Origin: RCC1774 sp050330855
GTDB lineage: Bacteria > Cyanobacteriota > Cyanobacteriia > Thermosynechococcales > Thermosynechococcaceae
Reading direction: 5' to 3'
Length of the DNA: 64,000 nt
Assembly (NCBI GenBank): GCA_050330855.1
Contig: JBHJNL010000138.1
Coordinates: 1 to 64,000, forward strand
Of this stretch, positions 26,528-34,649 are shown one piece after another. How positions within the stretch are numbered: position 1 is the first letter of the stretch; every line of letters begins with the position of its first letter. Both the position numbers and the translations under genes were made by a program. The notes under the pieces were generated by a model. It was not told where the DNA came from. It did not search any database and saw only the letters and a list, made by a program, of their open reading frames with translations.

Positions 26528-27862
26528 ATGAAGAAAAGGCTTACTCGTCGTCCACTTGCAGTCCGAAATCGACTCCTAGCAGGGATTGGCTCAATGCTGA
26601 TCCCCATCGTTGTCTTGGCTGTGGGCGCAGTTTCTACCTTCAATATTTCTCTCAGTGGATTTGAGAAGACCGAGGGCGTCAATCTTAATGAATCGTTCTC
26701 TGTCGCCGACCTAGAACTATCGCTGATCAGGGTCTCTCTGTTGGCCGCCTCGGCGGATGACATTCAAAATCCGATCTGGCAACAAGAGTTTGAGCAGTTG
26801 AGCCAAGAAATTGACCAGAGGCTAGGGTTACTCAAACATGAGGGCACAAGAGGAGCAAGTGCAACGTCTCTTCCCCCTGAGCAGAAAAGCTTGATAACAG
26901 CCATTGATACGCAATGGCAAGCAGCCCGCCGCAGCGGTGCTGAGTTCTTTAGGCCAATCCCTCCCTCTGCACAACAGCGTCAAGCTCGACAGGCTTTCAT
27001 CCGAGAGACAGAAGCGACGGTGGTCATTATCCATCGCCTCAACTATCTCCTCAATTCATGGCAATACAAAACAAATCTTCAACAGGCCCAAAAAGTTAGC
27101 CGCAACGGTTTAGTCCTACTGATGATGATCTGCAGCATTGCCCTACTCTTCGCAGTCATCGCGGCTTGGGCCTTATCAAAGGTCATTCTTGACCCCCTCA
27201 AGGTTCTAGAAGAGGCCGTTTCTCGATTTAGTGAAGGGGAGCTGTCCCATCGTATTAATCTTCAAACAGAGGATGAATTTGCTCAACTCGCTCAAGCCTT
27301 TAACCAAATGGCGACCAAGCTTGAACAGAGTCAATCTGATCTGCAGACCCTGGCAACGGTAGACGGCTTAACGGGGGTTTATAACCGCCGTGAGTTTAAC
27401 CGCTGGCTTCACATCGAAATGGAAAAAGCCCAGCGAGAACGGCAACCGATGTCGTTAATGATGTTTGATATTGATTACTTTAAAAAGCTCAACGACAACT
27501 ACGGTCACCAGTCCGGTGACATTGCCCTGCGAAGTGTTTCAGCACTACTCAAGCAAAACGTGCGGCCAGGGGATATTGTGGCCCGGTACGGGGGGGAAGA
27601 GTTTGCCGTCATTTTGCCCCAAGCCAGTGCCGATGAAGCCGTTGTCATCGCTGAACGCATTCGTCGTGCGGTGGCGAATCAATCGATTGAAGTCGTTGAT
27701 CACAAAATCATTCAAGTCACTGCCAGCTTAGGGCTGGCAACCCATCTCATTGGCGATGACCAAACTGACGAAGATCTACTAGGGCAGGCCGATAGCGCCC
27801 TCTATCGAGCGAAAGAGTCTGGCCGAAATCAAGTACAGCATGCAAGTCGAATTCTGGCATAG
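26528..27862 (+). CDS. Membrane diguanylate cyclase (HAMP-GGDEF)
   Basis: A 444-aa signalling protein. One helix lies about 15-40, an extracytoplasmic helical sensor region runs to about 195, a second helix is about 195-220, then HAMP (about 220-275) and GGDEF (about 283-440). The active site reads RYGGEEF, and RPGD five residues upstream is an RxxD I-site, so the cyclase should be active and product-inhibited. It makes cyclic di-GMP from GTP. It lacks an EAL domain. It is transcribed alone. Confidence 0.93.
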   Translation: MKKRLTRRPLAVRNRLLAGIGSMLIPIVVLAVGAVSTFNISLSGFEKTEGVNLNESFSVADLELSLIRVSLLAASADDIQNPIWQQEFEQLSQEIDQRLGLLKHEGTRGASATSLPPEQKSLITAIDTQWQAARRSGAEFFRPIPPSAQQRQARQAFIRETEATVVIIHRLNYLLNSWQYKTNLQQAQKVSRNGLVLLMMICSIALLFAVIAAWALSKVILDPLKVLEEAVSRFSEGELSHRINLQTEDEFAQLAQAFNQMATKLEQSQSDLQTLATVDGLTGVYNRREFNRWLHIEMEKAQRERQPMSLMMFDIDYFKKLNDNYGHQSGDIALRSVSALLKQNVRPGDIVARYGGEEFAVILPQASADEAVVIAERIRRAVANQSIEVVDHKIIQVTASLGLATHLIGDDQTDEDLLGQADSALYRAKESGRNQVQHASRILA

Positions 27863-28008
27863 TCCTCTATTTGGTCGTCCCTGTGGCACTTGGCGACGAC
27901 AGGGACTGGGAGAACTTTGATGGTGCCATCATAATCGGTTCTCAATGGGTATAGACACAAGGTTGTTATTTGTTGTAGGCTGATACCTTGTGGCATTTAG
28001 AAGAAACT

Positions 28009-28371
28009 ATGCACGCTCAAGAGTTAATCCGTTCCATTGAAGCGGAGCATTTAAAAGATAATCTACCCAAAATTTACGTGGGCGACACGGTAAAAGTTGG
28101 CGTTAGAATCCGTGAGGGCAACAAGGAGCGAACTCAGCCCTATGAGGGCACTGTAATCGCGAAACGTCACGGTGGCATCAGCGAAACCATTACGGTTCGC
28201 AAGGTTTTTCAAGGCGTGGGCGTCGAGCGAGTGTTCTTGCTGCATTCTCCCCGCGTTGCTGAAATTAAGGTGATGCGACGCGGTAAGGTCAGACGGGCTA
28301 AGCTCTACTATCTTCGCGATCGCGTCGGCAAGGCAACTCGCATCAAACAACGGTTTGATCGTAGTCTGTAG
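28009..28371 (+). CDS. rplS: 50S ribosomal protein bL19
   Basis: A 120-aa protein of the large subunit at the interface with the small one. I place the start at ATG 28009 (MHAQELIRSIEAEHL), the usual L19 N-terminus; seven codons upstream are in frame but extra. The core RVFLLHSPRV-EIKVMRRGKVRRAKLYYLR is unmistakable. It heads the region that continues with tRNA-Trp, secE and nusG. Confidence 0.97.
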   Translation: MHAQELIRSIEAEHLKDNLPKIYVGDTVKVGVRIREGNKERTQPYEGTVIAKRHGGISETITVRKVFQGVGVERVFLLHSPRVAEIKVMRRGKVRRAKLYYLRDRVGKATRIKQRFDRSL

Positions 28372-28443
28372 CGTCCTATCGATGGTCCCTCAGTGTTGGT
28401 GACTGCGGGGCGATCCACATCACGCTAAACTAGAAAGTGCCGG

Positions 28444-28463
28444 ATATGCCAAAGGCATATTTG
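28444..28463 (+). terminator. Hairpin between rplS and tRNA-Trp
   Basis: ATATGCC (28444-28450) and GGCATAT (28454-28460) form a 7-bp stem with an AAA loop, followed by TTTG. It could end the rplS transcript or mark processing ahead of the tRNA, which begins 28 bases later. Pairing is clear; the role is inferred. Confidence 0.4.
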
Positions 28464-28490
28464 CGAAGGCAGCAATGGAGAGAGGTATTT

Positions 28491-28563
28491 GCGCCTTTAG
28501 TTCAGTTGGTAGAACGCAGGTCTCCAAAACCTGATGTCGGGGGTTCAAGTCCTCCAAGGCGCG
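28491..28563 (+). tRNA. trnW: tRNA-Trp (CCA anticodon)
   Basis: A complete cloverleaf: acceptor GCGCCTT pairs with AAGGCGC, D-stem GTTC/GAAC, anticodon stem CAGGT/ACCTG around the loop CTCCAAA with anticodon CCA, T-arm GGGGG TTCAAGT CCTCC. The discriminator is G and the 3' CCA is not encoded. tRNA-Trp directly before secE is the conserved bacterial arrangement. Confidence 0.97.
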
Positions 28564-28736
28564 CTCTCTTTCCATAGTTTTCCTAGGCAGATCAGGCAAT
28601 AAATGTCTCCATCTAACGTCTTTTAACCCAAGACAGCAAAAGCAGGCATTAAAACAGAGCTTCGTCAGCGTGCGGTGGATCTAAATCCATAGGCTGAAGC
28701 ATAGAATAAGCGATTGGCAGTGAAGGTTTAGACATA

Positions 28737-29096
28737 GTGGCACCGAAAAAAAAACGCAAAAAGAAAAGTCCCCAGCAGAATCTAGGGAACCCGGCACCCA
28801 GCCCAGAGGCTTCAGGCTCAGGGTCTGATGGTTCTGCTGAGCAAGCTGCAGGTCAAGTCATGATGGCTGATGCTGGGGATGCTGCGACTGACTCGGATGC
28901 CGATAAAAAACCAAAAGGTCCGAGTCCTGTTGGTTTTGTGCAGGGGACCAAGGAAGAACTGAGTAAGGTCGTATGGCCGGATCGTCAGCAGCTCATTAGT
29001 GAGTCTGCTGCCGTTATCTTGATGGTGTCTTTCCTGGCTATTTTTATCTCCCTAATTGACAACATATTTAGCTGGGCTTCCCGGCTGGTGTTTTGA
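28737..29096 (+). CDS. secE: Preprotein translocase subunit SecE with long N-terminal extension
   Basis: SecE clamps SecY in the Sec channel. The 119-aa product starts at GTG. The last 65 residues are the usual single-helix SecE (VQGTKEELSKVVWPDRQQL, then one membrane helix). The first about 55 residues are an added tail: a Lys-rich head (APKKKRKKKSP) and an acidic Ser/Gly/Ala stretch. Many cyanobacterial SecE proteins are shorter, so this tail is lineage-specific. nusG starts 8 bases after the stop. Confidence 0.93.
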   Translation: MAPKKKRKKKSPQQNLGNPAPSPEASGSGSDGSAEQAAGQVMMADAGDAATDSDADKKPKGPSPVGFVQGTKEELSKVVWPDRQQLISESAAVILMVSFLAIFISLIDNIFSWASRLVF

Positions 29097-29104
29097 GGTC
29101 TGAC

Positions 29105-29734
29105 ATGGTTGACGACGAATTGCTTGAGAATTCGCCCTCTGAAGCACCTAGGCACAATGGCGAATCACCAGAAATCAACCGTTGGTATGCGGTTCAGGTT
29201 GCCTCTGGCTGTGAGAAAAAGGTGCAGCAGAATTTAGAGCAGCGTCTGCAGACACTAGATGTAGCCGATCGAATTATCCAAATCGCGATTCCGCAAACGC
29301 CTATTGTTAAAGTTCGTAAGGATGGCAGCAGAGCGACGGGGGAAGAAAAAGTTTTCCCTGGCTATGTCTTGGTGCGGATGCTGCTCGATGATGACACCTG
29401 GCAGGTGGTCAAAAATACCCCCAACGTGATTAACTTTGTGGGGTCTGAAGAGCGCAGGCGTTATGGCCGAGGTCGAGGGCATGTTAAGCCCTTACCGTTG
29501 GGAGCTGCCGAGGTGGCTCGAATCTTCCGGCAGTCTCAGGAGCAAGAACCCGTTGTCAAAATTGACATGGCGGTGGGAGATCAAATTCAGGTTCTCAATG
29601 GTCCCTTTAAGGATTTTGAGGGTGAAGTGATTGAGGTCAGTGCAGAGCGCAATAAGCTCAAGGCGCTATTATCGATCTTCGGGCGGGATACGCCGGTCGA
29701 GTTAGAGTTTAACCAGGTGAAAAAAGAGAATTAA
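29105..29734 (+). CDS. nusG: Transcription termination/antitermination protein NusG
   Basis: A 209-aa RNA polymerase cofactor. The NGN domain runs about residues 22-130 (RWYAVQVASGCEKKVQQNLEQR, FPGYVLV), and the KOW domain is at the C-terminus (VGDQIQVLNGPFKDFEGEV). I chose ATG 29105 over an in-frame TTG at 29093 that would overlap secE. The order secE, nusG, rplK, rplA is the universal one. Confidence 0.96.
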   Translation: MVDDELLENSPSEAPRHNGESPEINRWYAVQVASGCEKKVQQNLEQRLQTLDVADRIIQIAIPQTPIVKVRKDGSRATGEEKVFPGYVLVRMLLDDDTWQVVKNTPNVINFVGSEERRRYGRGRGHVKPLPLGAAEVARIFRQSQEQEPVVKIDMAVGDQIQVLNGPFKDFEGEVIEVSAERNKLKALLSIFGRDTPVELEFNQVKKEN

Positions 29735-29737
29735 GTA

Positions 29738-30163
29738 ATGGCAAAGAAAGTTGTAGCCCTCATTAAGTTGGCCATTCCGGCAGGGAAGGCAAACCCCGCT
29801 CCGCCCATTGGCCCTGCCCTCGGACAACATGGTGTCAACATCATGATGTTCTGTAAGGAATATAATGCCCGCACTGCCGAGAAGGTGGGGCTAGTGGTTC
29901 CAGTGGAAATTTCGGTATTTGAAGACCGGAGTTTTACCTTTATTCTCAAAACGCCCCCCGCGTCGGTCTTGATTAAGAAGGCTGCTGGCATCGAGAAAGG
30001 GTCAGGGGAACCTCAGGCCGTTAAGGTGGGTAAAATCACTAAGGCACAACTGCAAGATATCGCTCAAACGAAGATGCCTGACCTCAATGCAAACGATATT
30101 GAGGCTGCAATGAAAATTGTGGCGGGTACGGCTCGGAATATGGGCGTGACAGTGGTTGACTAG
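29738..30163 (+). CDS. rplK: 50S ribosomal protein uL11
   Basis: A 141-aa protein of the GTPase-associated centre. The N-terminal KLAIPAGKANPAPPIGPALGQHG and the C-terminal rRNA-binding part (MKIVAGTARNMGV) are intact. It starts 3 bases after the nusG stop and is co-transcribed. Confidence 0.98.
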   Translation: MAKKVVALIKLAIPAGKANPAPPIGPALGQHGVNIMMFCKEYNARTAEKVGLVVPVEISVFEDRSFTFILKTPPASVLIKKAAGIEKGSGEPQAVKVGKITKAQLQDIAQTKMPDLNANDIEAAMKIVAGTARNMGVTVVD

Positions 30164-30235
30164 CGCTTTGATTTTTAATTGTTCACATTTATTGGGGGAG
30201 AGGCTCTTGCTTCGCGATCACCCCAGGAGGAAAAC

Positions 30236-30952
30236 ATGACAAAAAAGTTATCCCGTCGAATGCGGGAGTTGGTTAAGCTCGTGAATGACGAGCAAGAGTA
30301 CGAACCGTTAGAGGCGCTCGAACTCCTTAAAAAGACCGCCACGGCTAAGTTTGAAGAATCAGCCGAAGTCCACGTCCGTTTAGGAATTGATCCGAAGTAC
30401 ACCGATCAGCAGCTTCGCACCACCGTGGCTCTGCCCAAGGGCACCGGTCAGGACATCCGAGTGGCCGTGATTGCCAAGGGCGAGAAAGTGACTGAAGCGA
30501 CCAACTCTGGGGCTGATGTCGCTGGTTCTGAGGAACTGATTGCAGAAATTCAGAAGGGTGAGCTAGAATTCGATCTGCTCATCGCAACACCTGATATGAT
30601 GCCCCAGGTGGCAAAGATTGGCCGGATTCTGGGTCCCCGTGGCTTGATGCCCTCTCCCAAGGCGGGTACGGTAACGTTCGAGCTGGAGAAGGCGATCGCA
30701 GAGTTTAAAGCTGGTAAGCTAGAATTCCGTGCTGACCGGGCTGGAATTGTCCACGTTCCCTTTGGTAAAGCGATATTTGAAGCAAAGGATTTATTAGAGA
30801 ATCTGAAAGCACTTCAAGAAACCATTGATCGGAACCGGCCTTCGGGTGCTAAGGGCCGCTACTGGCGGAGCGTTTATGTCTCAGCCACAATGGGTCCCTC
30901 CATTCAGATTAATATCAACGCTTTGCGCGACCTGAAGCTTGATGATTTATAG
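30236..30952 (+). CDS. rplA: 50S ribosomal protein uL1
   Basis: A 238-aa protein of the L1 stalk that moves with the exiting tRNA. Start ATG 30236 is set by a strong CCAGGAGG ribosome-binding site, giving MTKKLSRRMRELVKLV. The signature GRILGPRGLMPSPKAGTV is present. In many bacteria L1 represses its own operon by binding the mRNA; no such site was identified here. Confidence 0.97.
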   Translation: MTKKLSRRMRELVKLVNDEQEYEPLEALELLKKTATAKFEESAEVHVRLGIDPKYTDQQLRTTVALPKGTGQDIRVAVIAKGEKVTEATNSGADVAGSEELIAEIQKGELEFDLLIATPDMMPQVAKIGRILGPRGLMPSPKAGTVTFELEKAIAEFKAGKLEFRADRAGIVHVPFGKAIFEAKDLLENLKALQETIDRNRPSGAKGRYWRSVYVSATMGPSIQININALRDLKLDDL

Positions 30953-31178
30953 GCATTAGGAGTACAAGTTTTTTCTGAATTAACCCCACAACTTCATAAA
31001 AGAAACCGAAGACCGTAGGAGCCAACCGGCTTAATACCCTACCGAGGTGGACCTTGCTCAGCCTAGGCATCAGACTAGGCCATCAGCAACCCAACCTCGG
31101 CAACTTGTCCGAGGTTTTTAGTGGGCGAAAGTCAGAACACAGTTTAGGTCGATAACCATTTAAGGAGGTGACAAGAAC
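30953..31178 (+). promoter_or_regulatory. L10 leader region with terminator-like hairpin
   Basis: This 226-base gap between rplA and rplJ is larger than other gaps in the operon and is rich in pairings: GCCTAG (31061-31066) with CTAGGC (31075-31080), and AACCTCGG (31093-31100) with CCGAGGTT (31109-31116), the latter followed by TTTTA like an attenuator. Bacterial rplJL operons are commonly controlled by an L10(L12)4-binding leader here. That it is such a leader is inferred from position and structure. GGAGGTGA sits upstream of the rplJ ATG. Confidence 0.7.
31093..31120 (+). terminator. Terminator-like hairpin in rplJ leader
   Basis: AACCTCGG pairs with CCGAGGTT over an 8-base loop and runs into TTTTA. 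Because rplJ and rplL lie downstream, it probably gives partial termination or attenuation that sets the ratio of L11/L1 to L10/L12 transcripts. Confidence 0.65.
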
Positions 31179-31703
31179 ATGGGTAGAACCCTAGAGAATA
31201 AGCAAGCCATCGTTTCAGAGCTGCAAAGTCAGCTTGATGACACGAAAATGGCGGTCGTCATTGACTACCGGGGACTCTCTGTAGCTGAAATTACAGACCT
31301 ACGCAATCGGATTCGCCCGTCTGGGGCGAGCTGCAAGGTGACTAAAAACACTTTGATGCGTAAGGCGATTGAAGGAAACGATGATTGGCAAAACCTGTCT
31401 GAGTTTCTAACGGATTCCTCAGCATTTTTGCTGTTGAAGGATGATTTTGGGAGCGCCATTAAGGCCTACCAGAGCTTCCAGAAAGAGACGAAAAAGTCGG
31501 TGCTGCGTGGCGGCGTTCTTGATGGCGCGGTGCTCACTGAGAATGATGTCAAAGCGATTGGCGATCTACCGTCTAAGGAAGAGCTAATGGCACAGATTGC
31601 GGGCGCACTCAATGCGGTCACAACCAAGGTTGCTGTTGGTATCAAGGAAGTGCCTGCTTCGATTGCACGTGGCCTGCAGGCTTACGTCGACAAAGGCGAA
31701 TAG
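31179..31703 (+). CDS. rplJ: 50S ribosomal protein uL10
   Basis: A 174-aa stalk base protein that carries the L7/L12 dimers. The N-terminal rRNA-binding part (VVIDYRGLSVAEITDLR, CKVTKNTLM) and the C-terminal helix for L12 (IARGLQAYVDKGE) are present. rplL follows after 51 bases. Confidence 0.97.
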   Translation: MGRTLENKQAIVSELQSQLDDTKMAVVIDYRGLSVAEITDLRNRIRPSGASCKVTKNTLMRKAIEGNDDWQNLSEFLTDSSAFLLLKDDFGSAIKAYQSFQKETKKSVLRGGVLDGAVLTENDVKAIGDLPSKEELMAQIAGALNAVTTKVAVGIKEVPASIARGLQAYVDKGE

Positions 31704-31754
31704 GCGACTTGCCTACAGCCCCAATGTTTAACTGTTTTAACTGGAGTAATATCT

Positions 31755-32141
31755 ATGTCTACTGCAACTGCAGAAATCCTAGAGAAGCTAAAGTCTCTAA
31801 CCCTCTTAGAGGCCGCTGATCTAGTCAAAGAAATTGAAGAAGCCTTTGGCGTCAGTGCCGCTGCCCCTGCCGGTGGCATGATGATGGCAGCTCCAACGGG
31901 TGCTCCTGCTGAAGCTGCTGAAGAGCAGACTGAATTTGATGTTGTCTTGGAAGAAGTTCCTAGCGACAAGAAGATTGCGATTCTTAAAGTGGTTCGTAGC
32001 CTTACCGGTTTGGGCCTGAAAGAAGCCAAAGAAATCGTAGAATCTGCGCCTAAAGCGATTAAAGAAGCGGCTTCTAAGGATGACGCTGAAGAAGCGAAGA
32101 AGAGTCTTGAAGAAGCTGGCGCTAAGGTTGCTCTCAAGTAA
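31755..32141 (+). CDS. rplL: 50S ribosomal protein bL12 (L7/L12)
   Basis: A 128-aa acidic stalk protein that recruits translation factors. The N-terminal dimerisation part is LKSLTLLEAADLVKEIEEAF; a flexible Ala/Gly/Pro hinge follows; the C-terminal domain shows KIAILKVVRSLTGLGLKEAK. It is the last gene of the ribosomal block; debris of mobile elements begins about 180 bases later. Confidence 0.98.
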   Translation: MSTATAEILEKLKSLTLLEAADLVKEIEEAFGVSAAAPAGGMMMAAPTGAPAEAAEEQTEFDVVLEEVPSDKKIAILKVVRSLTGLGLKEAKEIVESAPKAIKEAASKDDAEEAKKSLEEAGAKVALK

Positions 32142-32160
32142 AGACTCATCGCTAAACATC

Positions 32161-32227
32161 GGAACGTATTGGGTGACTTTTCGAGAATTTTGCTAAGCAG
32201 ATTTTCTTATTTCTCTGAGTACGTTCC
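32161..32227. repeat. Inverted repeat after rplL
   Basis: GGAACGTA (32161-32168) pairs with TACGTTCC (32220-32227) over a loop of about 50 bases. It lies just past the rplL stop and before the transposase remnants. It might be a processing or termination structure or a trace of an element's end. Confidence 0.35.
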
Positions 32228-32317
32228 AGATGTTTTAACCCAGGGTTATTTCATTCTAGCCAAGCGTCATGAACAGCCCTTAGAGTACTAGGGTTGTCTA
32301 CGAATTGAGCCGGATCC

Positions 32318-32672
32318 ATGAGCGACTTAGCTATTGTTAATGCCTTTCAGGACTTACCCGATACTCGTCGCGGCGCAGGTCGTCACCATGAGCAGTCCCT
32401 ATGTTTAGCCCTTTTTACCTTATTTAGCCATTAGCGCAGGCTGTCGTGGCTTTCTGCCCATCAGCGATTGGCTGAGCAGCTATCGAGCCGAGTTGCTAGC
32501 CTTATTTCGTCCCGCCAAGAACCGCTTACCGTCCTACAGTACAATTCGTCGGGTGTTGCTAGCCTTGGACTACAGCGCCTGTCTAGCGCGTTTCTTTGAG
32601 ATCGAACCGTTATCGGGTGAGGGCAAGGGATCTCCTGATTTCTCTGTCATCATCTACGCAGCTTCTAGATAG
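32318..32672 (+). pseudogene. ISAs1-family transposase N-terminal fragment, frameshifted
   Basis: From ATG 32318 the frame reads MSDLAIVNAFQDLPDTRRG and stops in TAG near 32435. In the next frame the protein continues (AISAGCRGFLPISDWLSSYR, then NRLPSYSTIRRVLLALDY) to a TAG at 32672. This order, FxxLPDxR then hydrophobic repeats then a PSxxTxRRVL-type segment, is that of the ISAs1 (H-repeat) transposase N-terminal domain. The whole DDE catalytic part is gone. It is a dead 5' fragment, probably the edge of a lost insertion. Confidence 0.75.
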
Positions 32673-32721
32673 AAGTTCCAGAGGCCCGTTGTCACCAACA
32701 TCAAGTGGTCATCGAAATCAG

Positions 32722-32883
32722 TTACATGATTCCATAAATAGACGCGACAGCGTTATATCGCTTGATGCCTGCATAAGCATGCTCACATTTAACTCGTTGA
32801 GCACTACGGTCGAGGAACTCTGAACGGAGGTTTTTGAGTAACCTGTTCCTGGTTTCCTGGTCAGGGACGTGAGGCTGATTCAT
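32722..32883 (-). pseudogene. IS5-like transposase C-terminal fragment
   Basis: On the minus strand 53 codons from an ATG at 32883 encode QRVKCEHAYAGIKRYNAVAS near the end, matching the C-terminal R-x-EHA-x-x-G-x-KR(Y/F) segment of IS5-type DDE transposases, which holds the last catalytic Glu. The rest of the gene is absent. The ATG overlaps the stop of another broken frame at 32880. This belongs to a different IS family and strand from the ISAs1 fragment beside it. Confidence 0.7.
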
Positions 32884-33227
32884 GGTAGCTCAAGCTCCAA
32901 CTTGACTTCTTCAAGACTACGGTCCCACCCTGAGAGTCGGCTAGCCGCATACTCAATCGACTGGTTAAGCAAACGGAAGACATCTGGCGAGATCGATGGT
33001 TGGGACTCGACGACCATTAACTGAAGATTGTGTAGCTTTGAGAGCGCGAGTCCCGCGCATCCTCAGTTATAGATTGTAACTCGTCAAAGAAGGGAAGGGT
33101 TGCATCCGTTTCTCCCAGTTTTGCGTTCAAATCAAAAGCGACAGCAGTCCCAATATGGATAATTTCGAGTGTTTGTCGGTTGAACTGATTGATTGTTTCC
33201 GTAAGAAGAATGCTTTGAGCTATAGCT
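32880..33227 (-). pseudogene. Frameshifted remnant of a small gene of unknown family
   Basis: On the minus strand two adjoining frames read like one protein of about 115 aa: the first, from about 33227, contains INQFNRQTLEIIHIGTAVAF and DELQSITEDARDS; after a one-base shift near 33045 the second continues with LQLMVVESQPSISPDVFRLL and ends EEVKLELELP at 32880. No ATG opens the first part. The family is not recognised. A single sequencing or real frameshift would explain it. Confidence 0.5.
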
Positions 33228-33483
33228 CAAAGCGCAGGGTAAAAGAATAATCTCCCCCCGGTTCGAGTTGATAATCCTGTTGCTCTAAAAAGCGCCCTAG
33301 CGGCTCTTGAATTAAGGCTCGGCCCAGAGAGGGTGACACGGACAGTTCCCCCTGTTTAAACTGCCACTGAAACCACCAGGTATAGTTGCCAGCAGAGACT
33401 TCTCCTTCTAGGTGTCCCTGGTACCAGCACTGGCGGGTGATACGGACATTAGCGGTGGTGTGTGGAAGGTGACGAGAACTCAC
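33220..33483 (-). CDS. DUF3146-family protein
   Basis: An 87-aa protein conserved in cyanobacteria. The pattern TANVRITRQCW, GHLEGEVSAGNYTWWFQWQF, LSVSPSLGRALIQEPLGRFLE, YQLEPGGDYSFTLRFEL is that of DUF3146. It is probably a small beta-rich cytosolic protein of unknown function. It ends right beside the frameshifted remnant. Confidence 0.85.
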   Translation of the reverse strand: MSSRHLPHTTANVRITRQCWYQGHLEGEVSAGNYTWWFQWQFKQGELSVSPSLGRALIQEPLGRFLEQQDYQLEPGGDYSFTLRFEL

Positions 33484-33600
33484 AAATGGTCGAACTACGG
33501 TGATGATCTATCGTTTAGTGTAAAGCCTCTTTCACGATATGCACGTCTGGCAATGGTCTGGCCATCACCTTAAAACTCTTTTGCCGCGCTAATATTTTCT

Positions 33601-33969
33601 TCACTCTCTCTGTTCTTGAGTCGAGACGGTGCATAGGCGCTTGAGAAATCCCTGTAGCTGTCTGTGGGCGTCTTTATCCAAGGCACTAGAGGTGTAGGGC
33701 TTCTCTGGTGGCAGCATTGCTAACACCGACAATAGCTCCATATCTAAGGCCGCCCTGAGCTGTATTTGCGGCCAGAGTAGATCAGAGCCGCCCCGTAGAT
33801 CGTAGACGATCTTGTCGAGGGCTTCCGCCGCACCGAGGGACAGTGCCAAAGGACGCAGCCAAGATCGCTGCCGCTCACTCACCTGCTGAACGACTTCTGC
33901 ATACAAACAGCCGCTCTGATGCTCTAAACAGACAATCTCATAGGTTTGTGTCGCGTGATTGGGATCCAT
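33601..33969 (-). CDS. Small conserved cyanobacterial protein, function unknown
   Basis: A 122-aa protein from ATG 33969 (MDPNHATQTYEIVCLEHQS). The ordered segments CLYAEVVQQVSERQRSWLRPLAL and VYDLRGGSDLLWPQIQLRAALD look like a conserved cyanobacterial protein with the RGGSDLLWP stretch as its core. I cannot name the family. The frame is open 15 codons further up but that part looks unlike protein. It is divergent from psaC. Confidence 0.65.
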   Translation of the reverse strand: MDPNHATQTYEIVCLEHQSGCLYAEVVQQVSERQRSWLRPLALSLGAAEALDKIVYDLRGGSDLLWPQIQLRAALDMELLSVLAMLPPEKPYTSSALDKDAHRQLQGFLKRLCTVSTQEQRE

Positions 33970-34277
33970 TGATGATCTGACAATACAGGATAAATCTATT
34001 TTATTGGGACTCAAGATTGCACGGCCAGACCGCCATCGAGATTTAAGAGAAAGGGTTTGGAGTGGGCCGTTAAAGGGAGTGAGCGATTAAAGGGAGTAAG
34101 TACGATTGCTTATAAGGTTACAGAGTTTGAAGTTTCCTGTGTTTTTTGTAGAAGTGGTAAAAGCACTGCTGTAAACTTAGATCCGTTAGAGCATCATCGA
34201 CCTCGGTCACTTTTTGATAACGCCGCCAATGGTAAAGATTGACCGTTAGCACCTATACAACGTGGAGCTTTCATTCA

Positions 34278-34523
34278 ATGTCTCATACAGTCAAAATCTA
34301 CGACACCTGCATCGGATGCACCCAGTGTGTTCGTGCCTGCCCCACTGACGTTCTAGAAATGGTCCCTTGGGATGGTTGTAGAGCCGGTCAGATTGCGGCC
34401 TCTCCCCGAACTGAAGATTGTGTCGGTTGCAAGCGCTGTGAAACAGCCTGTCCAACTGATTTCTTGAGTATTCGCGTGTATCTGGGCGCAGAAACAACAC
34501 GCAGTATGGGTTTGGCTTACTAA
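34278..34523 (+). CDS. psaC: Photosystem I iron-sulfur subunit PsaC
   Basis: The 81-aa subunit holding the terminal FA and FB 4Fe-4S clusters that pass electrons to ferredoxin. Both C-x2-C-x2-C-x3-C-P motifs are intact: CIGCTQCVRACP and CVGCKRCETACP. I chose ATG 34278 (MSHTVKIYDT), the universal start. The sequence differs from the common form only at a few sites such as DGCRAGQIAAS. It is single-gene, with a GA-rich hairpin downstream. Confidence 0.99.
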   Translation: MSHTVKIYDTCIGCTQCVRACPTDVLEMVPWDGCRAGQIAASPRTEDCVGCKRCETACPTDFLSIRVYLGAETTRSMGLAY

Positions 34524-34573
34524 TTAAGTCCAAGCGCCTGATTCCAGTTATTCTTTGCTGTGTCGCATTTTAC

Positions 34574-34608
34574 TGAGGAGGAGGTCGTCTGTGCTTCCTC
34601 CTTCTTTG
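34574..34608 (+). terminator. Possible psaC terminator
   Basis: A GAGGAGGAGG run near 34575 can pair with CCTCCTTC near 34598-34605 across a roughly 15-base loop, followed by TTTGTGTTT. The stem is short and can slip, so this is only a plausible terminator for psaC. Confidence 0.4.
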
Positions 34609-34649
34609 TGTTTGCAATAGAGACCTGATCCACGGGTGGAGGGACAACA

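Noticed and set aside
29093..29104. TTG start for nusG at 29093
   Set aside because: It would overlap the secE stop; the ATG at 29105 suits the family.
31682..32159. Minus-strand ORFs across rplL
   Set aside because: They are antisense shadows of a highly biased ribosomal gene (Ala/Phe/Ser-rich).
34057..34242. 61-aa plus-strand ORF before psaC
   Set aside because: It lacks homology, has no ribosome-binding site, and overlaps the likely psaC promoter region.
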